DNA from: Enterococcus raffinosus
GTDB lineage: Bacteria > Bacillota > Bacilli > Lactobacillales > Enterococcaceae
DNA length: 64,000 nt
Direction of reading: 5' to 3'
NCBI RefSeq assembly: GCF_001886185.1
Contig: NZ_JXLA01000013.1
Location: forward strand, 41,460-105,459
Shown here: piece after piece, positions 36,277 through 45,370 of the stretch
Numbering within the stretch: position 1 is the stretch's first letter
Layout of the letters: each line of letters opens with the position of its first letter
Made by a program: the position numbers and the translations under genes
Notes under the pieces: generated by a model
The model's input: the letters and a program-made list of their open reading frames with translations, nothing else
The model's database searches: none
Told to the model about the DNA's origin: nothing

Positions 36277-37416
36277 TTATGCTTGAATAGGAAATCGTCC
36301 AATTGTTTGTTCTTGCTGATGGATCAATTGATAGATCTGATCGGCACGATAAGTCAAAAAATGTTTCTCTTTTTCTTTTTGACCAATTTTTGCTGCAATC
36401 GGTAAAGTAAACTGTTTTTTTCGTTTGTTTAGATACGCTTGACCCTTTTTAGTAAAACCTAATATATGAAGCATTGAGTTTTCTTGCTCAGCGATTATTT
36501 CTGTTTCTTTGATCTGCAACAAAACATAGGTCAAAAGTCGCTGCAATCGTGGCTGAGTATATCGTTTGGTACTAATTAGCTGCAGGTATTCTGAAAAGCT
36601 GGCCGCTTCCTGCTCAATTAAACGATGCTCGACCCCTTCTCTCATTTGATAGATTTCTCGAAGGTCGCTTAAGGAGTTTGCACGAAGTTGATAATTTAAG
36701 TAGGGCCAGAAATCTGACCACGATATTTGCGTATTTCGTAACGCTTCCAACGTCTTACTAGGAACAAAAGCGGATATATCCTCGCCTGCGAATACTGCAT
36801 GTCGGATTCCTGTAGCACTTGCAAACTGATCCATGATTAATGACTCGTCGTGATAGCCTTGATTCATTCTAGCTAAAGGAAAAATTTCCATCGGTTGTGC
36901 ATACAACGCATTTTCCTTCGCATAGCTCAGTCCTAAAATATGATTGGGTGGAAAATTCTGCGCCTTCGGATAGAGCTGTGAAACCACCTCTGCCATTTTT
37001 TCAGGATAACTCCATCCAATTGGTAACTCATGAAATAATTGATCAATAGCAGGCTTCTCCTCAATAAAGAAGCGTCCATAATCCGCATAGTCAAATTGTT
37101 GTTCATTATCTGTGCCAAAACAGAGTGCATCACACTTGAGTGCCTGCAATAATTTAATGCTTCCCTTAGCAAAATAGTCTGCAGATTGAACCGCCCATGA
37201 AAAAGGCAGCTCAACCACGAGATCAACACCATTTTCTAGTGCCGCTGCTGCACGAGACCATTTGTCAGTAATTGCAGGCTCACCTCTTTGTAGAAAGTTA
37301 CCACTCATCACTGCAACAACAATATCCGCACCGCTTAATTCTCGTGCTTTTTCTGCATGATAACGGTGTCCATTATGAAATGGGTTGTACTCAACAACGA
37401 TTCCGCAACTTCGCAT
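36277..37416 (-). CDS. tmcAL: tRNA(Met) cytidine acetate ligase TmcAL (YlbM)
   Basis: Uses acetate and ATP to form N4-acetylcytidine at the elongator tRNA-Met anticodon. The 379-residue protein starts MRSCGIVVEYNPFHNGHRYH, the nucleotidyltransferase HxGH-type motif (about residues 14-19), with SGNFLQRGEPAITDKWSRA, VELPFSWAVQSADYFAKG and ATGIRHAVFAGEDISAFVP blocks. It follows yqeM by the terminator at 37482-37506, so it may have its own promoter. Confidence 0.94.
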   Translation of the reverse strand: MRSCGIVVEYNPFHNGHRYHAEKARELSGADIVVAVMSGNFLQRGEPAITDKWSRAAAALENGVDLVVELPFSWAVQSADYFAKGSIKLLQALKCDALCFGTDNEQQFDYADYGRFFIEEKPAIDQLFHELPIGWSYPEKMAEVVSQLYPKAQNFPPNHILGLSYAKENALYAQPMEIFPLARMNQGYHDESLIMDQFASATGIRHAVFAGEDISAFVPSKTLEALRNTQISWSDFWPYLNYQLRANSLSDLREIYQMREGVEHRLIEQEAASFSEYLQLISTKRYTQPRLQRLLTYVLLQIKETEIIAEQENSMLHILGFTKKGQAYLNKRKKQFTLPIAAKIGQKEKEKHFLTYRADQIYQLIHQQEQTIGRFPIQA

Positions 37417-37481
37417 TTTTCAACTCCTCACTTACTATCATTTACTTACTATTCGGTACATTCTCACAATGAAAAATTCAC

Positions 37482-37506
37482 AAAAAAACCGAGATTTCTC
37501 TCGGTT
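37482..37506 (-). terminator. Terminator after yqeM
   Basis: 8-bp stem AACCGAGA (37487-37494) with its complement (37499-37506), followed by seven Ts on the minus strand. It overlaps the yqeM stop. Confidence 0.82.
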
Positions 37507-38233
37507 ACTTATTACAAACAAAGAACCAACGTTTGCTTTTTTCATTTGGATGTTCATCCATAAAATCTGCGAAGACTTCCACTTTAAATCCAACCTCAGT
37601 AAGCATTTTTTGATACATATCTAAAGGATAGGTTCTCTCCTTGTGCAATTCATCAAACCGCTCAAATATCTCCTCTTCCTGTTTTACAAAAAAAGTCAAA
37701 AAGTGTTCAATACTGTGGTCCGAATCGCCAGGATAGCTATCCCATAAAAAGGCAAAATCCTCAGTCTGATCGTGATAACTATATTCAGGAAAGATCGTGT
37801 CAATTTGGTAAGTTGAATGAACGTCAAAAATGAAAGTTCCTGCTTCCTTCAACAACTGATAGACCCCTTCAAAAACTTGCTTAACTTGTGAGGCGTCCTG
37901 CATATAACAAAGAGAATCAGAGAAACAGGTTACAGCTTGATAGCTTCCAATATCCGTTAAATCAAGCATATCTCCAGCAACCCAATTGACTGCAACCCCC
38001 TCTTGAAGAGCACGGTCATTGGCAAGTGTTAGCATTTCTTCTGATAAATCTAAACCAGTCACGTCAAAATCCTTTTTTGCAAATTCTACTGCTAATGCAC
38101 CAGTCCCACAAGCTAATTCTAATAGTTGATTGGTTTCTTTGGGTAGATGACGTAATGAAAAATCCAGCCATTGCTGATATAAAGAATCATCCATCACCTC
38201 ATCATAAACAAAAGCAAATGTTTCATAGGCCAT
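37505..38233 (-). CDS. yqeM: Class I SAM-dependent methyltransferase YqeM
   Basis: A 242-residue methyltransferase with SAM motif I LLELACGTGALAVEFAKK (about residues 38-55), motif II VTGLDLSEEML and a VTCFSDSLCYM segment. The substrate is unknown. The ATG (38231-38233) overlaps the rsfS stop as TAATG; the four-codon upstream extension lies in rsfS. Its position, last in the yqeG-yqeM block, matches Bacillus. Confidence 0.9.
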   Translation of the reverse strand: MAYETFAFVYDEVMDDSLYQQWLDFSLRHLPKETNQLLELACGTGALAVEFAKKDFDVTGLDLSEEMLTLANDRALQEGVAVNWVAGDMLDLTDIGSYQAVTCFSDSLCYMQDASQVKQVFEGVYQLLKEAGTFIFDVHSTYQIDTIFPEYSYHDQTEDFAFLWDSYPGDSDHSIEHFLTFFVKQEEEIFERFDELHKERTYPLDMYQKMLTEVGFKVEVFADFMDEHPNEKSKRWFFVCNK

Positions 38234-38571
38234 TAGTCTAACCAAGCCTCGATATTTTCAAGTGGTGCATCTGACCACAGCTTTTCTAAATTATAAAATT
38301 CGCGCTCTGACGTGCTAAATACATGGACAATTACATCACCTAAGTCAATCAAGACCCATTTGCCGCCATCTTTTCCTTCAATACGTTTAACTTCTACTTG
38401 CGCCTCTTCTTCCTTATCTACGATTTCATCTACAATAGCATTAATTTGACGATCAGAGTTTGCTGAACAAATCATGAAATAATCCGCCAATAATGATACC
38501 TTTGAAACGTTTAATGCCACAATATCAACTGCTCGCTTTGAATCAGCTGCTTTAACGGCGATTTCTAACAT
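38233..38571 (-). CDS. rsfS: Ribosome silencing factor RsfS
   Basis: Binds L14 on the 50S subunit and blocks subunit joining under nutrient limitation. The sequence covers the whole RsfS fold: KAADSKRAVDIVALNVS, ADYFMICSANSDRQINAIVDEI, KDGGKWVLIDLGDVIVHVFSTSEREFYNLEKLW. The first ATG is at 38569-38571, but no good RBS sits at normal spacing; the strong GGAGGAG ends about 23 nt upstream with no ATG, GTG or TTG between. The true start could be a non-AUG codon (ATC or ATA about 15-18 nt upstream). Confidence 0.92.
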   Translation of the reverse strand: MLEIAVKAADSKRAVDIVALNVSKVSLLADYFMICSANSDRQINAIVDEIVDKEEEAQVEVKRIEGKDGGKWVLIDLGDVIVHVFSTSEREFYNLEKLWSDAPLENIEAWLD

Positions 38572-38664
38572 ATTTTTACTATCTATGATAATTCTCCTCC
38601 TTATTTTTCATACCATACGACATTCTTCTAAACAACTAGAATACTTAGTTGCTTCATTCAATCA

Positions 38665-39261
38665 TTATTTTATCCCAGCAACCCACCGATTATACGTTTC
38701 TATTGTTTTCGGATAGACTGGATTCTCCGCCTCAATTAAATGAGCCAGCGTATGTTTTGTTTCAAATGCGACTGCCTGATCTAAATCCCTCAAAGCAATC
38801 ACACGTGCATCTTCAACACCAGGGAAAGATCTCCCTGGTTCAATATAATCTGCCACATAAATTATTTTGTCTAACAACGTCATCTCTGCCGCTCCCGTTG
38901 TGTGGAGACGGATCGCATTTAATATTTCCTCATCTGAAATATTCAGCTCACGAGCCACAAACTCCGCACCAACAAGACCGTGCCAAATAGCGTTACCATA
39001 TTTTAATAGCTCTGTTTTATTTTCGTACTTTCCTCGTTCAATCGCAAGTTGGAATTCTTCATCTGAACGTTCTTTAGCATAATCATGAGTTAAGGCAGCG
39101 ATACTCGCTTTTTCTGGCGATTCACCAAACTGCTCTGCCAAAGCAATCGCAGTTTCTTCTACACCCAACACATGTTTAAAACGTCGCTCACTCATTCGCA
39201 TTTGAACGGCTTGCATCAATGCCTCACGATCCATTGCTGTATATCTATCACTATACTTCAT
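38665..39261 (-). CDS. yqeK: HD-domain nucleotidase YqeK (Ap4A hydrolase type)
   Basis: A 198-residue HD-superfamily metal hydrolase; family members cleave diadenosine tetraphosphate symmetrically. The HD signature reads ALTHDYAKERSD (about residue 55), preceded by a MSERRFKHVLGVEETA segment whose His is a ligand, with WHGLVGAEF and LHTTGAAEMTLLDKIIYVADYIEPGR downstream. The ATG at 39261 lies inside the last codons of nadD (11-nt overlap). A longer frame upstream lacks an RBS. Confidence 0.92.
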   Translation of the reverse strand: MKYSDRYTAMDREALMQAVQMRMSERRFKHVLGVEETAIALAEQFGESPEKASIAALTHDYAKERSDEEFQLAIERGKYENKTELLKYGNAIWHGLVGAEFVARELNISDEEILNAIRLHTTGAAEMTLLDKIIYVADYIEPGRSFPGVEDARVIALRDLDQAVAFETKHTLAHLIEAENPVYPKTIETYNRWVAGIK

Positions 39262-39886
39262 CGAGATACAATCCTTCTTCCGCAATATACTCTCGTACAC
39301 GATCTGGTACCAGATACCGAATAGAGCATCCCTGATTCACTTGCTTTCGAATGTAGGATGAAGACAGCTGGATCTCTGGAACATCTACCCAAATAATTGG
39401 GTATGGGCTCTCTAGTGCATAGCCGGCCCGTTTAACCCCTACGAAGTTGACGATACGCACAAGCTCATCAATCCGGTGCCACTTAGGCAGATAGGCTACT
39501 TCGTCTCCACCAATGATAAAATAATACTCCGTATCTGGATTTTCTGTGGTTAACTCTAGCATTGTATCAAAGGTATAGCTTTTCCCTTTTCGAGCCAGTT
39601 CTCTAGTATCCACTGACAAAAAAGGATTATCTTCAATCGCCAGCTTGACCATCGCAAGTCGATGCTCGCTATCAATAGTCTTCTTTTCATCTACATGTGG
39701 CGGTAAATAACTCGGCAACAGGTGTACTTCATCAAATCCCATTTTTTGTCCCACCTGCTCAGCGATCATTAGGTGCGCATGATGGATAGGATTAAAATTC
39801 CCCCCTAGCAGTCCTACCTGCTTTTTTGGCAGCGTAGTATCTGTTAGTGATTCAACTTTTGGAATCGTTAAGACGTCCTGATACAA
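39251..39886 (-). CDS. nadD: Nicotinate-nucleotide adenylyltransferase
   Basis: Makes nicotinic acid adenine dinucleotide from NaMN and ATP in NAD synthesis. The 211-residue protein has GLLGGNFNPIHHAHLMIAEQ (HxxH nucleotidyltransferase motif, about residues 35-38), LPSYLPPHV and the C-terminal ISSSYIRK-like SSSYIRKQV. About 22 extra N-terminal residues precede the core. The frame starts with TTG (39884-39886), supported by GGGGGAG 6 nt upstream. It overlaps yqeK. Confidence 0.95.
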   Translation of the reverse strand: MYQDVLTIPKVESLTDTTLPKKQVGLLGGNFNPIHHAHLMIAEQVGQKMGFDEVHLLPSYLPPHVDEKKTIDSEHRLAMVKLAIEDNPFLSVDTRELARKGKSYTFDTMLELTTENPDTEYYFIIGGDEVAYLPKWHRIDELVRIVNFVGVKRAGYALESPYPIIWVDVPEIQLSSSYIRKQVNQGCSIRYLVPDRVREYIAEEGLYLDEV

Positions 39887-39921
39887 CGGTTACTCCCCCT
39901 TAATTTTTAATCAATCATTGT

Positions 39922-40233
39922 TTAGATACTTTGAACTTCTTTTGAAATCTTTTGATATTTTTCTTTACTTGAAGCCTTATACAGTACTAATACACGTCCA
40001 ATAATTTGAACAATCTGACAATGGATCTTTTCTTCTAAAACATGTGCTACATCTTCAGCGATCTCATCAGTATTTTGTAATAAATTAATTTTTATTAATT
40101 CTCTTTTCTCCAACGCTTCAGCAATTTGAACAATTGCTGCCTCATTCATCCCGTTTTTTCCAATTTGGAAAATCGGTTGTAAGTGATGTGCCTGACTGCG
40201 CAAGAAACGTTTTTGTTTTCCTCTTAGTTTCAT
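39922..40233 (-). CDS. yhbY: YhbY-family RNA-binding protein (CRM domain)
   Basis: A 103-residue CRM-domain protein, thought to bind pre-50S ribosomes or rRNA. It starts MKLRGKQKRFLRSQAHHLQPIFQIGKNG, with the GxxG-type GKNGMNE loop, and ends KASSKEKYQKISKE. It lies between yqeH and nadD; aroE, which sits between them in Bacillus, is absent. Confidence 0.94.
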   Translation of the reverse strand: MKLRGKQKRFLRSQAHHLQPIFQIGKNGMNEAAIVQIAEALEKRELIKINLLQNTDEIAEDVAHVLEEKIHCQIVQIIGRVLVLYKASSKEKYQKISKEVQSI

Positions 40234-40263
40234 TAATACTCCCCTTATTTTAGATGAAAGTTT

Positions 40264-41373
40264 TTAGACCAATGCTTTTCGGGTCAAAACATCTACACCC
40301 TTTGGTGCCCAGCCAGCGACCACTGCTGGTTTTGATACGGTTACCCAGCCTAATCCAGCAAAAACAATATCGGTTTTTTCTTTAATTGAAAATTCAAAGC
40401 GAACTAACTCTGGAAAATCTTCTACCTCATCTGGACGTGGCGGCTGCAATAATCCACCAACGTGTTTCTCATAAAAGGCATCCGCTTTTTCTAATTTTGT
40501 TCGATGCGGATCAATGTCATTTGACACATAGGCAATAAAGGATGCGCGCTCTCCCTGAATAAAGTCAAATCGAGCCAATCCACCTAAGAATAACGTTTGA
40601 CCAGCATTTAACTGGTAAACTTTTGGTTTAATTTCTTTATGGGGCGCAATAATTTTCAAATCTTTTTTTCCAAGATAATGAGCCATCTGATGACGATGAA
40701 TAATTCCTGGAGTGTCAAAAAGATAATGACCATCATCCAGTGGAATTTCTATCTTATCCAATGTCGTTCCAGGAAACTGAGAGGTCGTAATTAAATCTTG
40801 TACACCAGCGGTTTGTTTGATGATTTGATTAATCAATGTTGACTTGCCTACATTTGTCACACCAACTACATATACATCGCGACCATCCCGGTACTCTTCA
40901 ATTTTCTCTAATAGTTCGGCCATTTCATTTGCTTTGCGTGCACTCGTTAATAAAATATCCACTGGGCGCAGCCCTTCCTCGTGGGCACGTTCACGCATCC
41001 ATTGAGTTAGGCGACCTCGCTTTAAGGACTTAGGCAGCAAATCAACCTTGTTCCCAACTAATAGGACTGGGTTATCACCAACAAATCGATGTAAGCCTGG
41101 AATCAGTGAACCATTAAAATCAAAAATATCCACCACATTCACAATCAACGCGTCTGCTTTTCCAAGCTCATTCAGCAAACGTAAAAAATCATCATCCGTT
41201 AATGATACATCTTGAATTTCATTGTAGTGGCGCAAGCGGAAGCAGCGTTGACAATAAACTTCACCATTTGCTAAGCCCTTTTCTAAAGCTGACTGCGGAG
41301 TATAACCTAATTCATTCGGATGCTCGGTCTGAATCTTCGCGCCACAACCGATACAAAATAATTCTTCTTCCAT
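40264..41373 (-). CDS. yqeH: Ribosome biogenesis GTPase YqeH
   Basis: Circularly permuted GTPase needed for 30S assembly. The 369-residue protein has an N-terminal zinc finger CIGCG...CQRC (Cys about 7, 10, 35, 38), then G4 NKVDLLP, G5 TSARKA, G1 GVTNVGKST (about residue 170) and G3 DTPG in that permuted order, and a C-terminal RNA-binding region. Its start adjoins the stop of yqeG. Confidence 0.96.
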   Translation of the reverse strand: MEEELFCIGCGAKIQTEHPNELGYTPQSALEKGLANGEVYCQRCFRLRHYNEIQDVSLTDDDFLRLLNELGKADALIVNVVDIFDFNGSLIPGLHRFVGDNPVLLVGNKVDLLPKSLKRGRLTQWMRERAHEEGLRPVDILLTSARKANEMAELLEKIEEYRDGRDVYVVGVTNVGKSTLINQIIKQTAGVQDLITTSQFPGTTLDKIEIPLDDGHYLFDTPGIIHRHQMAHYLGKKDLKIIAPHKEIKPKVYQLNAGQTLFLGGLARFDFIQGERASFIAYVSNDIDPHRTKLEKADAFYEKHVGGLLQPPRPDEVEDFPELVRFEFSIKEKTDIVFAGLGWVTVSKPAVVAGWAPKGVDVLTRKALV

Positions 41374-41898
41374 TTATAATTCACTCTTCCATTTCATTTC
41401 AGGGTCTTTGCGCAATAAAATATGCATGACACGACGTTCAAAAAATCGATTGATCCGCGTATTCCATCCATCTGTATCAAGAATCGGTCGAACAAGAATA
41501 CTACGGATTCCTGCTGCGCTTGCCCCGCGAATATCTGTCATTACTTGGTCGCCAATCATAACAATCTCATCTTTAGAAACGCCTAATTGTTTCTGCGCAT
41601 TTTTTATTCCTACAGAAAAAGGTTTCATTGCCCGTGAAACAAAATCTAATTGAAAGCTTTCTAAAGCCTTCGCGACACGACTGGCTTTATTATTTGATAC
41701 AACAACCACAGGAATTCCTGCTTCATCCATCATTTTTAGCCAATCAATCAGCTCTTTTGTCCCATTCGGATTGTTCCAAGCAATTAGCGTATTATCCAAA
41801 TCCGTTAACACTGCTTTAAATCCGTGAGCCTTCAATTGTTCCGGGGTTATTTGATAAATGGCTTCGACCATCCACGTTGGTTTGAATTTATCTAACAT
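41374..41898 (-). CDS. yqeG: HAD IIIA family phosphatase YqeG
   Basis: A 174-residue HAD phosphatase: motif I DLDNTLIAW (about residues 34-42), motif II VVVVSNNKASRV, motif III/IV PFSVGIKNAQKQLGV and IGDQVMTDIRGASAAG. The substrate is probably a lipid or small-molecule phosphate and is not defined. It is first gene of the yqeG-yqeH-yhbY-nadD-yqeK-rsfS-yqeM block. Confidence 0.93.
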   Translation of the reverse strand: MLDKFKPTWMVEAIYQITPEQLKAHGFKAVLTDLDNTLIAWNNPNGTKELIDWLKMMDEAGIPVVVVSNNKASRVAKALESFQLDFVSRAMKPFSVGIKNAQKQLGVSKDEIVMIGDQVMTDIRGASAAGIRSILVRPILDTDGWNTRINRFFERRVMHILLRKDPEMKWKSEL

Positions 41899-41984
41899 GG
41901 CAACTCCTATAACTTTATTTATACTTCTACAAAACCTGATTATAACGCAAATTTTTTGAAAACTCTACATTTGGGTACAAAGGT

Positions 41985-42017
41985 TTAAAAAAGACTAGGC
42001 TTTCTTCGCCTAGTCTT
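41985..42017 (-). terminator. Terminator of the amino-acid ABC operon
   Basis: 10-bp stem (41991-42000 with 42008-42017), then T-rich minus-strand sequence (complement of 41986-41991). Confidence 0.8.
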
Positions 42018-42024
42018 ACTAATT

Positions 42025-42759
42025 TTATAATACTTTTGATAAGAAATCGATAGTTCTAGGATTCTTAGTATGATCGAAAACTTCTTCAGGTGTACCTTCT
42101 TCAACGATTACTCCACCGTCCATAAAAATTACCCTATCTCCCACTTCTTTAGCAAAACCCATTTCATGGGTAACGATCATCATCGTCATTCCTTCTTTAG
42201 CCAATTGCTGCATTACTTGCAGCACATCCCCAACCATTTCAGGATCAAGCGCAGAAGTTGGTTCATCAAAAAGCATGACATCTGGTTGCATCGCTAATGC
42301 TCGAGCAATAGCAATCCGTTGCTGTTGTCCTCCGGATAAAGATTGCGGATAAGCAGTCGCTTTTTCAGACAAACCAACTTTTTCCAACAGCTCTTTAGCT
42401 ATTTTTTCTGCCTCAGGTTTAGCCATTCCTTTAACTTTAATAGGGGACAAGGTAATGTTATCTAAAACAGTCATATTAGGAAATAAATTAAACTGTTGAA
42501 ACACCATACCCATCTTTTCTCTCGTCTTGAAAATATCGTTCTTTTTATCTGTAATATCGGTTCCTTCAAACCTGATCGTACCAGAAGTAGGAACCTCTAA
42601 TAAATTAACGCAACGTAAAAACGTACTTTTCCCAGATCCAGATGGTCCGATAATTACAACAACTTCTCCAGGTGTGATCTCTGCTGAAATGTCTTTAAGA
42701 ACCTCGTTATCACCAAATTTTTTATTTAAATGTTCAATTTGAATCAATGCTTCTGTCAT
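42025..42759 (-). CDS. Polar amino-acid ABC transporter ATP-binding protein
   Basis: GlnQ/HisP-type ATPase of 244 residues: Walker [10 protein letters not shown] (about residues 37-45), Q-loop FQQFNLFPN, signature [17 protein letters not shown] (about residues 136-152), Walker [15 protein letters not shown], switch His VTHEMGFA. The ATG at 42757-42759 follows GAGGTGA; a GTG three codons earlier lies in that RBS. Substrate specificity (glutamine, cystine, arginine or another polar amino acid) is not readable from this subunit. Confidence 0.92.
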   Translation of the reverse strand: MTEALIQIEHLNKKFGDNEVLKDISAEITPGEVVVIIGPSGSGKSTFLRCVNLLEVPTSGTIRFEGTDITDKKNDIFKTREKMGMVFQQFNLFPNMTVLDNITLSPIKVKGMAKPEAEKIAKELLEKVGLSEKATAYPQSLSGGQQQRIAIARALAMQPDVMLFDEPTSALDPEMVGDVLQVMQQLAKEGMTMMIVTHEMGFAKEVGDRVIFMDGGVIVEEGTPEEVFDHTKNPRTIDFLSKVL

Positions 42760-42777
42760 TTTACTCACCTCTGCTCC

Positions 42778-43467
42778 TTATCGCTGATACCCTTTTCCAA
42801 GTTTTTTCTCCCATAAGTTCACTAAGCGGGAAGTGATGAAGGTCATCACGAAATAAACAACCGCAGCGACAATTAAGGGTTCCAATGGAATATAGGAATT
42901 AGAAACAACGATTTGAGCGGATCCCATTAATTCATTAATTCCTATCGTTGCAAGTAGAGAAGAATCTTTAATCAAAGTAATGAATTCATTCCCTAAAGGC
43001 GGCAAAATGTTTCTTAACGCTTGTGGTAAAATCACATAGCGCATTGTTTGAGATGGACGCAGTCCTAATGAATGAGCTGCCTCGGTTTGTCCGAAGTTTA
43101 CAGCTGTGATCCCCCCACGAATGATTTCCGCAACATATGCTCCAGAATTCAAAGATAAAACAATCATACCTGGAATTAAACGATTTAAACCAACGGTCAA
43201 TACACCGACGTTCAAATCAGTTGATGGGAAAAATCCCTGTAAAATCAGAAATCCAATCGTAATTTGCAACAACATCGGAGTACCGCGAAGCACTTCGATA
43301 TAGATATTTGCTAACCAGTTTAAAGGCTTATGTTTAGACAGCTTTAAAAGAGCCATAGCTAATCCTATTAAAGTCCCTAAACAAACTGTCACAAGCGAGA
43401 TAATCACTGTGATTCCCGCTCCTGAAACGAAGTAAGATAAATATTTATCTAAAAAAGAAAAGTCCAA
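42778..43467 (-). CDS. Polar amino-acid ABC transporter permease
   Basis: A HisMQ-family permease of 229 residues with about five helices; it has YIEVLRGTPMLLQITIGFLIL and the EAA loop EAAHSLGLRPSQTMRYVILPQALRNILPPLGNEF, which contacts the ATPase. It would form a homodimeric channel since only one permease gene is present. It sits between the ATPase and binding-protein genes. Confidence 0.93.
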   Translation of the reverse strand: MDFSFLDKYLSYFVSGAGITVIISLVTVCLGTLIGLAMALLKLSKHKPLNWLANIYIEVLRGTPMLLQITIGFLILQGFFPSTDLNVGVLTVGLNRLIPGMIVLSLNSGAYVAEIIRGGITAVNFGQTEAAHSLGLRPSQTMRYVILPQALRNILPPLGNEFITLIKDSSLLATIGINELMGSAQIVVSNSYIPLEPLIVAAVVYFVMTFITSRLVNLWEKKLGKGYQR

Positions 43468-43479
43468 AACATGCTTCCT

Positions 43480-44319
43480 CTATTCTTCTACTGATTTTTC
43501 GGCTAATTCATGATTTTGTTTAACAAACTCATCAATCTTGCCTTCATCATTTAACTTTTTAATGATTTTATTGATTTCTGTTTGTAATTCTTCACTGCCT
43601 TTTGGCAATGCAATGGCAAAAGCTTCATCTTTGGATGCCTCTAAATCAATGTTTGCAATCATCAAATCAGGATTTTGCTGTACATAAGATTCTGCAATTG
43701 TTTTTTCTACAACCATCGCATCCAGCGAACCACTGTTCACTTCGATGACCATGTTAGGAACCTTTTCGATTGAAACTAATTTTGCATCTTTCATTTGTGT
43801 TTTTACTACATCTTCTTGGATTGAGCCTTTTTGCGCCCCGACGTTTTTATCTTTTAAAGCATCTAAACTTGTAAATTTGTCTTGGTTTTTCTTATTGATG
43901 ATTACTACTTGTGGTGGATTGTAGTAGTTGTCAGTAAAGGCAAATTGTTCTTTCCGTTCTGGTGTTGCAGAAATTGCAGAGATAGCAATATCTGATTTCC
44001 CTTCTTTTAAAGATGCCAGCACTGTATTAAAACTCATATCAGATACTTCAGCCTTCACACCAAGTTCTTTTGCTATCGCATTGACTAAGTCAATGTCAGC
44101 ACCAACAATCTTATCCTTTCCATCTACCATTGTATGGAATTCAAATGGTGCGTAATCAGCAGAGGTAGCTACTTTTAATACGCCAGCTTTCTTAATTGCT
44201 GCTAATTGGTCTTCTGATTTTGCATTTGATGAATCGGCAGTTTTATCTCCGCCTCCTCCACATGCTGCTAGAGAGAATAGTGCTACTAATGTCATTACTA
44301 AGCCGGTAATTTTCTTCAT
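43480..44319 (-). CDS. Amino-acid-binding lipoprotein (first paralogue, next to transporter)
   Basis: A solute-binding lipoprotein of 279 residues: signal peptide and lipobox LAAC (Cys at about residue 20), Ser/Asp linker, then an SBP_bac_3 domain (LKVATSADYAPFEFHTMVDGKDKIVGADIDL; AISATPERKEQFAFTDNYY; VGAQKGSIQE). The start is the ATG at 44319 after AGGAGGAAAC. It has its own extended -10 promoter (TGCTATAAT, 44362-44370). It is closely related to the next gene. Confidence 0.93.
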   Translation of the reverse strand: MKKITGLVMTLVALFSLAACGGGGDKTADSSNAKSEDQLAAIKKAGVLKVATSADYAPFEFHTMVDGKDKIVGADIDLVNAIAKELGVKAEVSDMSFNTVLASLKEGKSDIAISAISATPERKEQFAFTDNYYNPPQVVIINKKNQDKFTSLDALKDKNVGAQKGSIQEDVVKTQMKDAKLVSIEKVPNMVIEVNSGSLDAMVVEKTIAESYVQQNPDLMIANIDLEASKDEAFAIALPKGSEELQTEINKIIKKLNDEGKIDEFVKQNHELAEKSVEE

Positions 44320-44361
44320 CCTGTTTCCTCCTAAATAGTGAATCCTTTTTTCAATGAATTT

Positions 44362-44370
44362 ATTATAGCA
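44362..44370 (-). promoter_or_regulatory. Extended -10 promoter of the first binding-protein gene
   Basis: Minus-strand TGCTATAAT, an extended -10, 43 nt before the start codon; no good -35 is needed at this class of promoter. Confidence 0.65.
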
Positions 44371-44471
44371 TGAAATTTTCATAAAACAAGCAAATAGTTG
44401 TATAAATATTAGATATAATTCGAAATTAGGTTTATATATTGTATATATTCAATTGCAAGTGTATAAATATT

Positions 44472-45278
44472 TTAATTTCCACTTTCTTGTGCTAATTGAT
44501 TATTCTTCTCCACCATTTTTTCAATTTCTCCAGTTTCCTTTAACTCTTTTATATGCTTATTAAGCGCTGCTACTAATTTTTTATTTCCTTTAGGAACAGC
44601 GATACATAGAGAATCCTCCTTCATACTTTTCAATGGAATATTCGCAATCATTAATTCTGGATTTTTACTCACGTAGGCGTCGGCTACAGTCTTCTCAACA
44701 ACTAAACCATCTAAAGAACCCTTTTTGACTTCCAAGAAAATATTCGGCAGCTTTTCAATCGACACCAATTTAGCATCTGTCATTTGTGATTTTACAATAT
44801 TTTCTTGAATGGTCCCCTTTTGAGCACCAACTTGCTTATCGGAAAAATGATCAATTGATGTAAATTCATTTTCATGCTGCTTATTGATAACGATTACTTG
44901 AGGCGATGTATAATAATCTGTAGTGAAATCAAAACTTTCCTCACGTTCACTAGTAACCGAAATTGCTGACACCGCTACATCAGCTTTTCCTTCTTTTGCA
45001 GCAGCTAAGACTGCATTAAAACTCATATCCAGCCATTCCACTTTTACACCCATTTTTTTGGCGATAGTTTCCATCATTTCAATATCAGCCCCAACGATTT
45101 TATCTTTACCATTCATTGTTGTATGGAATCCAAATGGCGCATAATCTGGTGAAGTGGCTACTTTAATGACTCCATCCTTTTTTATAGTATTTAATTTGTC
45201 TTCTTCCTTCTGATTACCGCATGCTGCAAATAAAACTATTAGTACCATACCTAAAACAATCTTTAACCCTTTTTTCAT
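44472..45278 (-). CDS. Amino-acid-binding lipoprotein (second paralogue)
   Basis: A 268-residue lipoprotein with lipobox FAAC (Cys about residue 20) and a binding domain nearly parallel to its neighbour (IKVATSPDYAPFGFHTTMNGKDKIVGADIEM; VSAISVTSEREESFDFTTDYY; VGAQKGTIQENIVKSQMTDAKLVSIEKLPN). It probably delivers a related amino acid to the same permease/ATPase. It has its own extended -10 (TGCTATACT, 45305-45313) and no clear terminator before the next gene. The start is ATG 45276-45278 after GGGGGA. Confidence 0.92.
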   Translation of the reverse strand: MKKGLKIVLGMVLIVLFAACGNQKEEDKLNTIKKDGVIKVATSPDYAPFGFHTTMNGKDKIVGADIEMMETIAKKMGVKVEWLDMSFNAVLAAAKEGKADVAVSAISVTSEREESFDFTTDYYTSPQVIVINKQHENEFTSIDHFSDKQVGAQKGTIQENIVKSQMTDAKLVSIEKLPNIFLEVKKGSLDGLVVEKTVADAYVSKNPELMIANIPLKSMKEDSLCIAVPKGNKKLVAALNKHIKELKETGEIEKMVEKNNQLAQESGN

Positions 45279-45304
45279 AACCCATCCCCCAAAATCTTTT
45301 TTAT

Positions 45305-45313
45305 AGTATAGCA
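45305..45313 (-). promoter_or_regulatory. Extended -10 promoter of the second binding-protein gene
   Basis: Minus-strand TGCTATACT, 27 nt before the start codon; almost identical to the element before the paralogue. Confidence 0.6.
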
Positions 45314-45370
45314 TATAATTTCGTTTTTACTACCTAATTATGTATATTTATTTACTAAAAGAACTATTTT

